This document shows positions 7,673 through 14,834 of a DNA stretch of 23,805 bases, piece by piece. The first letter of the stretch is position 1, and each line of letters begins with the position of its first letter. This DNA is from CAZBDU01 sp964490725 (lineage in GTDB: Bacteria > Spirochaetota > Spirochaetia > SZUA-6 > DRHE01), in the NCBI GenBank assembly GCA_964490725.1, contig CAZBDU010000089.1, positions 1 to 23,805 on the forward strand, given 5' to 3'. The notes under the pieces are model-generated. The model searched no databases. It had not been told where the DNA came from and saw nothing but the letters and a program-made list of their open reading frames with translations. The translations under genes and the position numbers were made by a program.

Positions 7673-8392
7673 CTACATCTTGTAGCTCCCTCCCACGATG
7701 AGCTCCAGTCCCGTGAGGCTCAGCCGGGCGCCGGAGAGCGCCGCCGGCAGCGGCGGGGAGGCAACCGGGGCGTCGGCCTGGTCATAGGCCAGATACGTGC
7801 CCGTGAAGCTCACCGGGGCGCCCCCCAGGTAGTAGTTGGCGCCCACGGACAGGCCGATCCTGCCGAGGTAGTAGGTGAGGCGCCCGCCGAACAGGTAGCC
7901 CCAGCCCCAGCGGCCCTGGCTGGCGGCAAGGCCGGGGGCGTAGACGGCCTTGTAGTCGCCCTGGGCGGCCAGGTACCGCTCCAGGTTGCCCCGCTGCACC
8001 GTGAGGTTGAGGTTGGCGAACCCGAACAGGCCGCCCTGTGCCACGATCTCCAGCGGGCCCACCGGAATCATCACCTTGCCCACCAGCGACCCCAGCGCCG
8101 TGTACAGGGGACCGAACAGGGGGCCTCCCGTGTCGATGGGCGCATTGCTGCTGTCCCGCAGGCCCAGTCCGTTGAAGTTGTACAGCGCGATCGAGGTGGA
8201 CAGGCCGAAGTACTTGCCGAAGTTGACGCCGATGTCGCGCAGGGACAGCGGCGAGACCGGGTGCGAGAAGATGCCGCTGTCCACCGGCAGCGGCAGGAAG
8301 TACGAGAAGCTGACGCCGATGGCGCCCGCCCCGGTCGCGACGAGAACCAGCAGCAGGACGACTGCCGGCAGGTGGCGTGAACTTGCTCTCAT
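7673..8392 (-). CDS. Small outer-membrane beta-barrel protein, function unknown
   Basis: 239 residues. An N-terminal signal peptide (about residues 1-24, hydrophobic core AVVLLLVLVATGAGA) is followed by short amphipathic strands rich in Gly, Tyr, Leu and Phe (for example GGRLTYYLGRIGLSVGANYY), the pattern of a small outer-membrane barrel. The ending IVGGSYKM is strand-like but lacks the terminal aromatic residue common in proteobacterial barrel proteins. I do not recognise a named family. A GAGGAGGA Shine-Dalgarno lies eight bases before ATG 8392. A weak -10-like TACACT on the minus strand (8422-8417) abuts the -35 of the divergent GNAT promoter. It is monocistronic and converges with the hydrolase gene. 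Confidence 0.72.
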   Translation of the reverse strand: MRASSRHLPAVVLLLVLVATGAGAIGVSFSYFLPLPVDSGIFSHPVSPLSLRDIGVNFGKYFGLSTSIALYNFNGLGLRDSSNAPIDTGGPLFGPLYTALGSLVGKVMIPVGPLEIVAQGGLFGFANLNLTVQRGNLERYLAAQGDYKAVYAPGLAASQGRWGWGYLFGGRLTYYLGRIGLSVGANYYLGGAPVSFTGTYLAYDQADAPVASPPLPAALSGARLSLTGLELIVGGSYKM

Positions 8393-8422
8393 CTTGGCTT
8401 CCTCCTCATTACCTCCAGTGTA

Positions 8423-8451
8423 TTCAAAAAAAGGCCCGGATGCACTATGGT
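8423..8451 (+). promoter_or_regulatory. Sigma70-like promoter of the GNAT gene, leaderless geometry
   Basis: TTCAAA (8423-8428), a 17-base spacer, TATGGT (8446-8451), then seven bases to ATG 8459. The -10 box contains the alternative upstream ATG 8447, which therefore would not be transcribed. Confidence 0.45.
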
Positions 8452-8458
8452 GGGGCCG

Positions 8459-8971
8459 ATGGCGGCGGTGGTGAGGATCCAGGCGGTGGGCCCCGACGGC
8501 TTCCTGCTGGAGGAGGCGCGCGCCCTGTTCCGGGAGTACGCCGGCTCCCTGGGCTTCGATCTGTCCTTCCAGGATTTCCAGGCCGAGCTGCAGCGGCTCC
8601 CCCGGGGCTATCTACCCCCGGAGGGAGGGCTCTTCGTGGCTCTGTGCGGACGCCAGGCGGCGGGGTGCGCGGCGGTGCGGCGCCTGGCGCCGGGAGTGGC
8701 GGAGATGAAGCGGCTGTACGTTCGGCCCCCCTTCCGGGGCCGCGGCCTGGGCAGAGCGCTGGCCGAGGCCACTCTGCAGGCGGCCCGGGCGGCGGGGCAC
8801 CGGATCATGAGGCTGGACACCCTGGAGACCATGACCGCTGCGCTGTCCCTGTACCGGTCGCTGGGATTTCGCGGCATCGCCCCTTACCGCTACAATCCTC
8901 TGCCCGGGGCGGTCTATCTGGAGCTGGACCTGCGGCAGGCCCCGGGAGAAGAGGCTCACCCGCCCGCATAG
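8459..8971 (+). CDS. GNAT-family N-acetyltransferase
   Basis: 170-residue GCN5-related acetyltransferase. The acetyl-CoA-binding motif A is clear (MKRLYVRPPFRGRGLGRAL, R-G-R-G-L-G phosphate loop), followed by ALAEATLQAAR and the C-terminal LYRSLGFRGIAPYRYNPLPG motif. The FREYAGSLGFDLSFQDFQAE start is typical of the small GNATs often annotated as generic acetyltransferases; the acceptor is not predictable. I prefer ATG 8459 to ATG 8447 because 8447 lies inside the likely -10 box. It is monocistronic, divergent from the barrel protein and convergent with the diguanylate cyclase gene. Confidence 0.88.
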   Translation: MAAVVRIQAVGPDGFLLEEARALFREYAGSLGFDLSFQDFQAELQRLPRGYLPPEGGLFVALCGRQAAGCAAVRRLAPGVAEMKRLYVRPPFRGRGLGRALAEATLQAARAAGHRIMRLDTLETMTAALSLYRSLGFRGIAPYRYNPLPGAVYLELDLRQAPGEEAHPPA

Positions 8972-8997
8972 CGGCTGCGCCCGGGCCGCGGCGGGTG
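8957..8997. terminator. Nested hairpin spanning the GNAT stop codon
   Basis: CACCCGCC (8957-8964) pairs perfectly with GGCGGGTG (8990-8997). Inside, GCGGC (8971-8975) pairs with GCCGC (8985-8989), leaving six unpaired bases on the left. The TAG stop (8969-8971) lies within the structure. It sits between the convergent GNAT and GGDEF genes; no T-run. Confidence 0.42.
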
Positions 8998-9012
8998 CCA
9001 GGGGGTGGCGGC

Positions 9013-10266
9013 CTACTGTGCCTCCGCGGCCCGCTCCACCCGGTTGCGGCCGTTTTCCTTGGCGCGGTACAGGGCGCGGTCTGCCCGCTCGATCGCCTCC
9101 TGCCCCCGGCGCTCCCCCCGCGCCACACCGGCGCTCACCGTGACCTGCAGCCGCCTCCGGCGGCCGCGGGCGCTTCCCCGGGCGGCGCGCCCTTCGTGCT
9201 TGCGCCTCTGGGACGAGCGCAGGTAGAAGGCCGCTCCCGCCAGGCGGGCCCGGAACCCTTCGGCCGCTGCGTGCGCCTCCGCCAGGGTGCAGCGGGGGAA
9301 GAGCACCGCGAACTCCTCCCCGCCGTGGCGGTAGACGTTGCCGCCGAACTGCTCCCGCAGGTTCGCGGCCACCCAGCGCAGGACATCGTCGCCGGCGGCG
9401 TGGCCGTAGCGGTCGTTCACGCTCTTGAAGTGGTCGATGTCGAACATCGCCAGGCAGCATCCCGCGGGCAGGTAGCGGAGCCGATCCACCAGGGCCCGCC
9501 TGTTGGCCACGGCGGTGAGCTCATCCAGGCGCGCCTGCTGCCAGTACAGCCGGTACATCCCGTACAGGAGGATCAGAAACGAGGCGGTCATCACCGTTCC
9601 GGCGGCGAAGCCCGTGCCGGCCCCCTGGGCGATCCCGCGGTCGAGCAGCCACAGCAGCGGCGCCAGGGCCCACAGGAGGCTCCACTCCGCCCGATCCCGC
9701 CCCGAGCCCCGGCTGGCCGCCAGCACCGCCGCCAGTGCCGCCGAGAGCAGCAGCGCGGCGTCGGGAAGGGCCCAGGGGGCCAGGTTCGCCGGCAACGGGC
9801 CGGCGGTGAGGAGCTGGATCCACTCCGGCCGGAGCACCGCGAGGAGCAGCAGCAGCGCCGGGAAGCCCGCGGCGGCCGCCAGCCGCCCCAGGCCGCGCGC
9901 CCCCAGCAGGGCGCCCTCCCCGATCCCGTAGACGGCGAGGAGCGCCGCCGGCGCCGCCACCGACACCGCCCCCAGCTGGAGGACCAGCCTGCCTGAGTCT
10001 CCCGGTCCGGCGGGAAGCGGCAGACGCTGCAGCAGCACCGTCACGCCGGCCAGGAGCAGCCCCGCGAAGAACGCACAGGTGCGGTGCAGCCGCAGCGACA
10101 GCAGGGCGTGGACAGCGAACAGAGGATAGGGGGCCACGGCCAGCACCGACTGCGGGGTGGCGCCGGCAAGGAGCTCGCGAGCGGCAGGCCAGGAGAGCAG
10201 CAGAACCGGGAGGGCCGCCAGGAAGGTCGTGATCAGGATCTGGGTCTGAAGCTGCCGGGAGGTCAC
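9013..10266 (-). CDS. Membrane-bound diguanylate cyclase (GGDEF)
   Basis: 417 residues. About seven hydrophobic spans cover residues 10-270 (for example ILITTFLAALPVLLLSW and LLLLLAVL), an integral membrane sensor region of no recognised family. The GGDEF domain follows (about 275-417): LDELTAVANRRALVDRL, FDIDHFKSVND with the metal Asp residues, and an intact GGEEF active site at 315-319. The inhibitory RxxD site upstream of GGEEF is missing (EQFGGNVYR at that place), so product inhibition may be absent. A basic, Arg-rich insertion of about 25 residues lies before the final VSAGVA strand. Start GTG 10266 was chosen because the first membrane span follows and a TTGACA promoter ends nine bases upstream; there is no SD. 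It makes c-di-GMP from two GTP at the membrane. Confidence 0.87.
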   Translation of the reverse strand: MTSRQLQTQILITTFLAALPVLLLSWPAARELLAGATPQSVLAVAPYPLFAVHALLSLRLHRTCAFFAGLLLAGVTVLLQRLPLPAGPGDSGRLVLQLGAVSVAAPAALLAVYGIGEGALLGARGLGRLAAAAGFPALLLLLAVLRPEWIQLLTAGPLPANLAPWALPDAALLLSAALAAVLAASRGSGRDRAEWSLLWALAPLLWLLDRGIAQGAGTGFAAGTVMTASFLILLYGMYRLYWQQARLDELTAVANRRALVDRLRYLPAGCCLAMFDIDHFKSVNDRYGHAAGDDVLRWVAANLREQFGGNVYRHGGEEFAVLFPRCTLAEAHAAAEGFRARLAGAAFYLRSSQRRKHEGRAARGSARGRRRRLQVTVSAGVARGERRGQEAIERADRALYRAKENGRNRVERAAEAQ

Positions 10267-10275
10267 GTCGCGGTA

Positions 10276-10305
10276 CTTGTAGGCGATCCTTCGGCGGGCT
10301 GTCAA
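10276..10305 (-). promoter_or_regulatory. Sigma70-like promoter of the GGDEF gene
   Basis: On the minus strand a perfect TTGACA (10305-10300), an 18-base spacer, and TACAAG (10281-10276), then nine bases to GTG 10266. The predicted transcript would have a leader of at most two or three bases. Confidence 0.45.
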
Positions 10306-10357
10306 GCACCGGGCGTTCCGGCAGGCCGGCCAGACTGCTCCTCTCCTCGGCTGGAGC

Positions 10358-10388
10358 TTGACCGTTCCCCAGGGGCATGCTCCAGCAT
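10358..10388 (+). promoter_or_regulatory. MerR-type promoter with 19-bp spacer and operator dyad
   Basis: TTGACC (10358-10363) and CAGCAT (10383-10388) are separated by 19 bases, the over-long spacing typical of MerR-controlled promoters. Within it is an imperfect dyad (10361-10381) centred on A10371: CCCC-A-GGGG, with seven of ten pairs matching overall. Flanking CTGGAGC (10351-10357) and GCTCCAG (10379-10385) form a second inverted repeat. This is most simply the autoregulatory site of the MerR gene that follows. Confidence 0.5.
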
Positions 10389-10417
10389 TGTCTGCAGGGC
10401 GAGCACTGGAGGAGGCG

Positions 10418-11311
10418 ATGACTATTTCACGAGTGTGCGAGGCGACCGGGCTGACCAAGAAGGCGGTTCGGTACTACGAGAAGGCCGGCCTGGTATCCCC
10501 GCAAATCGGTGCGAACGGATACCGGCAGTATTCGGACAGTCTGGTGGAACGGCTGAAGGTTGTAGCAGCGCTTCGGCGCTTTGGTCTCTCGGTGGACCAG
10601 ACGCGGGCATGTCTGGAAGGAGAGCAGGCCATGCGCGCCCAACTCAGCCGCAGAATCGAGCAGCTTCGACATGAGCGGGAACGCGAGGCCGTCGAGGCCG
10701 ACCTGCTGGAGACGTTCCTGGAGGGCAGGGGATCGCTCAGCGAGCTGTCCGCGTTGCTTCCCGCTCTGGACCGCAGTCTCCGGGATCGACCCGGGTACCT
10801 CCGAAGGCGCTTGAGAGAGCTGTTCCCCGGCGATCTTGGCGAGGTCATCGGACTGGCGTACGGATACCTCCTGGACGACACCCTCGAGACCGCGGAGCAG
10901 CACGCCGCGTGGACCGCGCTGGTGGCGGAGCTCGATGAGGTCGAGGAGGTACCTGTGCCCGAGGAGCTCTCGGAGTGGGCTCGGACCCGCAACAGGAGCC
11001 ACGCCGTCGCCGAGAACGTCGAGCGTTTGACCGAAGAGTACTCCAGCGAATACGAACAGTTCGCCGCAGTGAAGCGAGAAGCCGTCCAGGGCTTTCTGGC
11101 CGAGGTCCCGAAGGAACAGAGCGCGGCCGCCTATCGGGGAGCGCGGTTGCTGGCCGATTTTCTAGCGGGCGACGGGTCGGCGGTGTTCCGAATCTTCCAG
11201 AGACATTTGCCTGCCCTGAGCAGGAAGTTCGAACGCTTTGCGGCCTTTCAGGCTCGTTTCCAGCGGGACAATCCAGACATAACGGCGCAGATCAGGAGCC
11301 GGCTGTCTTGA
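10418..11311 (+). CDS. MerR-family transcriptional regulator
   Basis: 297 residues. The N-terminal MerR winged helix-turn-helix is clear (ISRVCEATGLTKKAVRYYEK, then GYRQYSDSLVERLKVVAALRRFGLSVDQ), followed by the dimerisation helix (about 70-110, QLRHEREREAVEADLLE). The remaining 180 residues are a helical region that I do not recognise; there is no CxnC metal-binding tail and no obvious TipAS domain, so the inducer is unknown. Start ATG 10418 follows GGAGGAGG, which ends two bases before it. The gene lies downstream of a MerR-type promoter with a 19-bp spacer, so it probably regulates itself. The divergent neighbour is the GGDEF gene, whose start is 151 bases away, a possible second target. 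Confidence 0.88.
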   Translation: MTISRVCEATGLTKKAVRYYEKAGLVSPQIGANGYRQYSDSLVERLKVVAALRRFGLSVDQTRACLEGEQAMRAQLSRRIEQLRHEREREAVEADLLETFLEGRGSLSELSALLPALDRSLRDRPGYLRRRLRELFPGDLGEVIGLAYGYLLDDTLETAEQHAAWTALVAELDEVEEVPVPEELSEWARTRNRSHAVAENVERLTEEYSSEYEQFAAVKREAVQGFLAEVPKEQSAAAYRGARLLADFLAGDGSAVFRIFQRHLPALSRKFERFAAFQARFQRDNPDITAQIRSRLS

Positions 11312-11333
11312 GGCGCCGAAAGCGGGCTCTGGA

Positions 11334-11672
11334 GTGGCTTCCGGAAGCCGGACAGGGCGTGGAGCGTGCCGCGAGCTGGTCCCCTGCGGCGGCAGGAGCT
11401 TCGTTTCTCTCATCAACGTCGCGGACATGGCGGCTGCGGTGGCCGCAGCCCTCGAGATTGCTCCCTCGGGGTCCGTGTTCAACGTGACCGCCGAACCCCT
11501 GCGTCAGGGTGAGTATCTGGACCTGCTGGCCGATCGGGCGGGGGTGGGCAGGCCGGGGAGGGATGAGACCGCTCCGTGTCCCCCTTCCTGGCGATGCAGC
11601 AACCGGGCCGCGCGGGCTGAGCTGCAGTGGGAGCCGCTTCACGGCATCGTTCCCCCACCGCGACGGGCCTGA
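11334..11672 (+). pseudogene. 3' remnant of an NAD-dependent epimerase/dehydratase gene
   Basis: The frame encodes about 95 recognisable residues from the C-terminal third of a SDR-type epimerase: FVSLINVADMAAAV, PSGSVFNVTAEPL, GEYLDLLADRAG and PPSWRCSNRAARAELQW are in the usual order and spacing, ending at a normal C-terminus. Upstream, before about 11390, the frame is not epimerase-like, and the MerR gene ends at 11311, so the Rossmann NAD-binding half (about 190 residues) is missing. There is no RBS or promoter at a plausible start. I read it as the surviving tail of a gene cut by a deletion or by arrival of the MerR gene. Confidence 0.65.
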
Positions 11673-11735
11673 GGGGCCGCCTGAGCCTGGGAGCCCCGAG
11701 AGCCTCCGAAGCCTCCGTCACGCTCCTTCACGCGG

Positions 11736-11763
11736 GTGGCCCTGCAACCCTGCTGCAGGCCAC
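11736..11763. terminator. Hairpin between the epimerase remnant and the signalling operon
   Basis: GTGGCC-C-TGCA (11736-11746) pairs with TGCAGGCCAC (11754-11763) over ten base pairs with one bulged C and a 7-base loop. There is no T-run. It would insulate the operon at 11897 from the MerR unit. The rest of 11673-11896 shows only a possible promoter and no gene. Confidence 0.35.
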
Positions 11764-11797
11764 ACATAGCCGCATCGGGTCAGGGACGGTCTATTGT

Positions 11798-11826
11798 TTC
11801 GCCCCCCTATGGTGGTCTACTATAGA
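11798..11826 (+). promoter_or_regulatory. Possible promoter of the signalling operon
   Basis: TTCGCC (11798-11803), a 17-base spacer and TATAGA (11821-11826). The -10 is good and the -35 poor. TATAGA opens a TAGA tandem run (11823-11833). The transcript would have a leader of about 65 bases. I see no known riboswitch in the leader. Confidence 0.3.
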
Positions 11827-11896
11827 TAGATAGTTGGACAGTGATTCAGGCTTTGTCGAGGAAGCTCGCCCTGCGGGGCACCGGTGAACGAGGGGG

Positions 11897-13957
11897 GTGG
11901 TCATTTCGTCGGCAATTGAGCTGATGGCAGATGCGAACCCGTCTCCCGTGTTGGTCGTGTCCAACGCCGGGCGGCTCCTCTATGCCAATCCCGCGAGCTG
12001 GTTGATCCTCCAGCAGTGGAACGTGGCGGTGGGGGAAGTCCTGCCGGAACCGTGGGCAGGCGCCGCCCGCAGCGCCTGGCAGGAGGTGCGAACCGAGGTG
12101 CGCACCCTCACTGCCGGGCACGTCTCCATTCGTCTCCTGTTCGTACCCGACCCCGAGAAGGAGCAGCTGTACGTGTTCGGCGTGGACGCCACGCGGGACC
12201 GGCAGATGGAGAAGGAGCTGCTCATCAAGGCCCACGTGCAGGCGCAGGCGCACGAGGCCATCATCGTGACCGACGAGGAGTTTCGAACCCTGGACATCAA
12301 TCCAGCCTACACCCGGCTGACTGGATACGGCGAGGCGGATGCCCTTGGCGAGCGCCCCAGCTTCCTGCAAGCGGTCCGGGCGGACGGGGAGCTCTACGAG
12401 GAAATCATGGAGTCCCTGGAGGCGAACGGCAGCTGGCACGGAGAGCTCTGGGATCGAACCCGGTCAGGCGAGCGGTTCGCCGCCAGGGTCTCCATAACCG
12501 CCGTTCGGTTCGAGAGTCAGTCGGTCACCCACTACGTCGCCCTCATCTCGGACATCACGGCTCAGAAGGCCGCCGAAGAGCAGCTGTACCGGATGGCGCA
12601 CTACGATGCGCTCACCGGGCTGCCCAATCGGTACCTGTTCGCCGACTACGTCCACAATGCGATCAGCCATGCCAGAAGGACGGGGAAGCAGTTTGCCCTG
12701 ATGCTCCTGGACCTGGACGGGTTCAAGTCGATCAACGACACGCTGGGCCACCGGGGGGGTGACAAGCTGCTCCAGGCCGTGGGCAGGCGCATGGCCGCCA
12801 CCCTCCGAAGAAGTGACCTCATTGCCCGCTTCGGCGGTGACGAGTTCGCCATCCTGGTGCGCGACCTGGACGTCTCGCAGGACGCCGTGCTGATCGCCAG
12901 GAAGCTCTTGGCCGCAGTGTCCGAGACCAGCGAAATCGAGGGCCACGAAGTGTTCGTCACGGCCAGCATCGGCGTGGCGATGTACCCGCGCGACCAGACC
13001 GCAATCGAGCCGTTGCTGCGGCAGGCCGACAGCGCGATGTACAAGATCAAATGCCGCGGCAAGAACGACGTGCGCTTCTTCGCGGAGGACCTGGAAGGAG
13101 AGGTCGAAGGCGGCGTTCCGCTGCAGGCGGCTCTGCGCAGTGCCCTCGACGACGGGCGGATCGGCGTTCACTACCAGCCCCAGGTCGACATCGTCTCCGG
13201 CGCTCTCACTGGGGTGGAAGCCCTGGCCCGCTGGACCGATGGAGGCCGCGGTGCGGTTTCACCGGACGAGTTCATTCCCGTCGCCGAGCAGTACGGGCTG
13301 ATCGCCCGGGTCGGCGAGCAGGTGCTGAGGACGGCGTGCCTGCAAGGCTTGAGGTGGGAGCGCGAGCTGGGGGTGGCGATGCGCGTGAGCGTGAACGTCT
13401 CGGTGCGCCAGCTGCTTCAGAAGGGGTTCGCCTCCCGGGTGGAACGAACCCTGAGCGAGCTGGGTTATCCCCCCGACCGGCTGGGGCTCGAGCTTACCGA
13501 AACCATCTTCATCGAAGATGCATCGGAGATTCTGCCGGTGCTGCAATCCCTGGCCGCTTCGGGGATGCTCCTGGCAATCGACGATTTCGGGACGCAGTAT
13601 GCTTCGCTTCTGTATATCAAGAGCTTCCCGGTGCACCGTCTCAAGATCGACAAGCTGTTCGTGAAGGACGTGCCCTGGGACCACAATGCGGCACAAATCG
13701 TCACGGCAATCATCGCCCTGGGTGACAGACTGGGCTACGAGGTCATTGCCGAGGGCGTGGAGTCTGCGGATCAGCTCTCCTTCCTCAGGGGCGCCGGGTG
13801 CCGGCAGGTGCAGGGCTTCCTCTGCAGCCCGCCGGTGGAGGCGCAGGGCCTGGAGGAGATGCTGCGAACCGGGTGGGGTGGCATCGGGGCGGCGGGTGAC
13901 CGGCCGGGGCGTGGATACCGCCCCTCGAGATTCTTTTCGAGGCATGAGAAGACATGA
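11897..13957 (+). CDS. PAS-PAS-GGDEF-EAL c-di-GMP turnover protein
   Basis: 686-residue cytoplasmic protein. PAS 1 (about 5-105) starts PSPVLVVSNAGRLLYANPAS; PAS 2 (about 115-225) has IIVTDEEFRTLDINPAYTRLTGY. The GGDEF domain has LTGLPNRYLF, LDLDGFKSIND and an intact GGDEF at 313-317, with the RRSD inhibitory site before it. The EAL domain has EAL at 441-443, SVNVSVRQL, ELTETIF, IDDFGTQYAS, KIDKLFV and AEGVES, so the metal-binding and catalytic residues appear present; loop 6 reads DDFGTQ where DDFGTG is usual. Both synthesis and hydrolysis of c-di-GMP are possible, with PAS input deciding. Start GTG 11897 is uncertain (ATG 11924 is the alternative, but would trim the PAS edge). The stop overlaps the next gene by ATGA, so translation is coupled. 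Confidence 0.9.
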   Translation: MVISSAIELMADANPSPVLVVSNAGRLLYANPASWLILQQWNVAVGEVLPEPWAGAARSAWQEVRTEVRTLTAGHVSIRLLFVPDPEKEQLYVFGVDATRDRQMEKELLIKAHVQAQAHEAIIVTDEEFRTLDINPAYTRLTGYGEADALGERPSFLQAVRADGELYEEIMESLEANGSWHGELWDRTRSGERFAARVSITAVRFESQSVTHYVALISDITAQKAAEEQLYRMAHYDALTGLPNRYLFADYVHNAISHARRTGKQFALMLLDLDGFKSINDTLGHRGGDKLLQAVGRRMAATLRRSDLIARFGGDEFAILVRDLDVSQDAVLIARKLLAAVSETSEIEGHEVFVTASIGVAMYPRDQTAIEPLLRQADSAMYKIKCRGKNDVRFFAEDLEGEVEGGVPLQAALRSALDDGRIGVHYQPQVDIVSGALTGVEALARWTDGGRGAVSPDEFIPVAEQYGLIARVGEQVLRTACLQGLRWERELGVAMRVSVNVSVRQLLQKGFASRVERTLSELGYPPDRLGLELTETIFIEDASEILPVLQSLAASGMLLAIDDFGTQYASLLYIKSFPVHRLKIDKLFVKDVPWDHNAAQIVTAIIALGDRLGYEVIAEGVESADQLSFLRGAGCRQVQGFLCSPPVEAQGLEEMLRTGWGGIGAAGDRPGRGYRPSRFFSRHEKT

Positions 13958-14457
13958 GCAAAGAGCTGCGTCTCAGCGTGAGACAGGACTGGACGGAGAT
14001 GGTGCGGGTCAACGAACGCGCCTACGGCTTCCTCCAGTCTGCCCGGCTACCCATGGCCGCGGTGGACGTGTTCACCATGGTCATCTGCGAGCTCGTGGAG
14101 AACGCCATCAAGTACGGAGACGACCGAGGCGGGCGGGGAGGCAGGGTGCAGCTGCTGGTGACGATCGACAACCAGGTCATCACCATTCAGGTAGTGAACC
14201 GTACGGGCCAGGAAGCCCGCCAGCACCTGCGCCAGCTCGATCGCACTCTCCAGTGGATACGGGGATATCAGGATCCGTTCCAGGCCTACATCGAGCGAGT
14301 GAAGGAGATCTCCCGCGAGCTGGCCAGCCAGAACAGGAGCGGGCTGGGCATCGTGAGGATCGCCTATGAGGCCCGGGCCGCGATCGATTTCATCGTGGGC
14401 GAAGACGACACCCTGAGCGTTTCGGCCGTTGCCAAGATCCAGCTGGGGAGCCTGTAA
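13954..14457 (+). CDS. RsbW-like HATPase regulator (slr1658/SiaB-like)
   Basis: 167 residues. It has a single GHKL ATPase domain: the N-box ELVENAIKYGDD (N50 is the Mg-ligand Asn) and a C-terminal SGLGIVRIAYEA (129-140) serving as the G box. Between them lies a helical insert (residues about 85-125). It resembles the small serine kinases of partner-switching systems, such as RsbW and SiaB, and the cyanobacterial slr1658 group. Predicted role: phosphorylate or bind the STAS-like protein encoded next. ATG 13954 overlaps the previous stop as ATGA; the next gene starts on its stop as TAATG. No cognate sigma factor is present in the window, so the output need not be transcription. Confidence 0.78.
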   Translation: MSKELRLSVRQDWTEMVRVNERAYGFLQSARLPMAAVDVFTMVICELVENAIKYGDDRGGRGGRVQLLVTIDNQVITIQVVNRTGQEARQHLRQLDRTLQWIRGYQDPFQAYIERVKEISRELASQNRSGLGIVRIAYEARAAIDFIVGEDDTLSVSAVAKIQLGSL

Positions 14458-14831
14458 TGGACAGATTCGAAGGGATACAGGACGGACCCTTGAACGTTCA
14501 GCGCTCCGAGGACGACCAGGGCCTGATCCTGGCGTTCACCGGAAAGAGCATCCTCCGGGACCCCACCGAAGTCCTGCAGCCCATTCTTCTTCGGGTGCTG
14601 GAGGAGGCCGACCGGGCGGACAGCAGGCTGGTGCTCGACTTCCGGGAGCTCACCTACATGAACTCCTCGACGTTCACGCCGCTGATCAAGACCCTGGAGA
14701 GAGCCAGGTTGGGCGGCTCACGGGTCACGGTCCTGTTCAGCCCCGACAAGAAATGGCAATCGGTGTCATTCACGGCTCTCACCATCTTCGATACCCCCGA
14801 CGGGCGCATCCGCGTTGAAGGACGACCATAG
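14457..14831 (+). CDS. STAS-like antagonist protein (slr1659/SiaC-like)
   Basis: 124-residue protein predicted to adopt a STAS-type fold. The core LVLDFRELTYMNSSTFTPLI places an N-S-S-T motif (N69, S70, S71, T72) at the start of the helix where anti-sigma-antagonists such as SpoIIAA carry the phosphorylated serine. I infer S70 or S71 as the site modified by the HATPase upstream and dephosphorylated by the PP2C phosphatase encoded two genes downstream. The 25-residue N-terminal lead (MDRFEGIQDGPLNVQ) is longer than in minimal STAS proteins. Start ATG 14457 shares one base with the previous TAA; GGGGAG lies seven bases upstream. Three bases separate it from the methyltransferase gene. Confidence 0.75.
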   Translation: MDRFEGIQDGPLNVQRSEDDQGLILAFTGKSILRDPTEVLQPILLRVLEEADRADSRLVLDFRELTYMNSSTFTPLIKTLERARLGGSRVTVLFSPDKKWQSVSFTALTIFDTPDGRIRVEGRP

Positions 14832-14834
14832 GCC

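Noticed and set aside
11834..11896. Possible c-di-GMP riboswitch in the leader of the GGDEF-EAL operon
   Set aside because: The leader of about 65 bases has only a short GCCC/GGGC stem and lacks the conserved GEMM core sequences.
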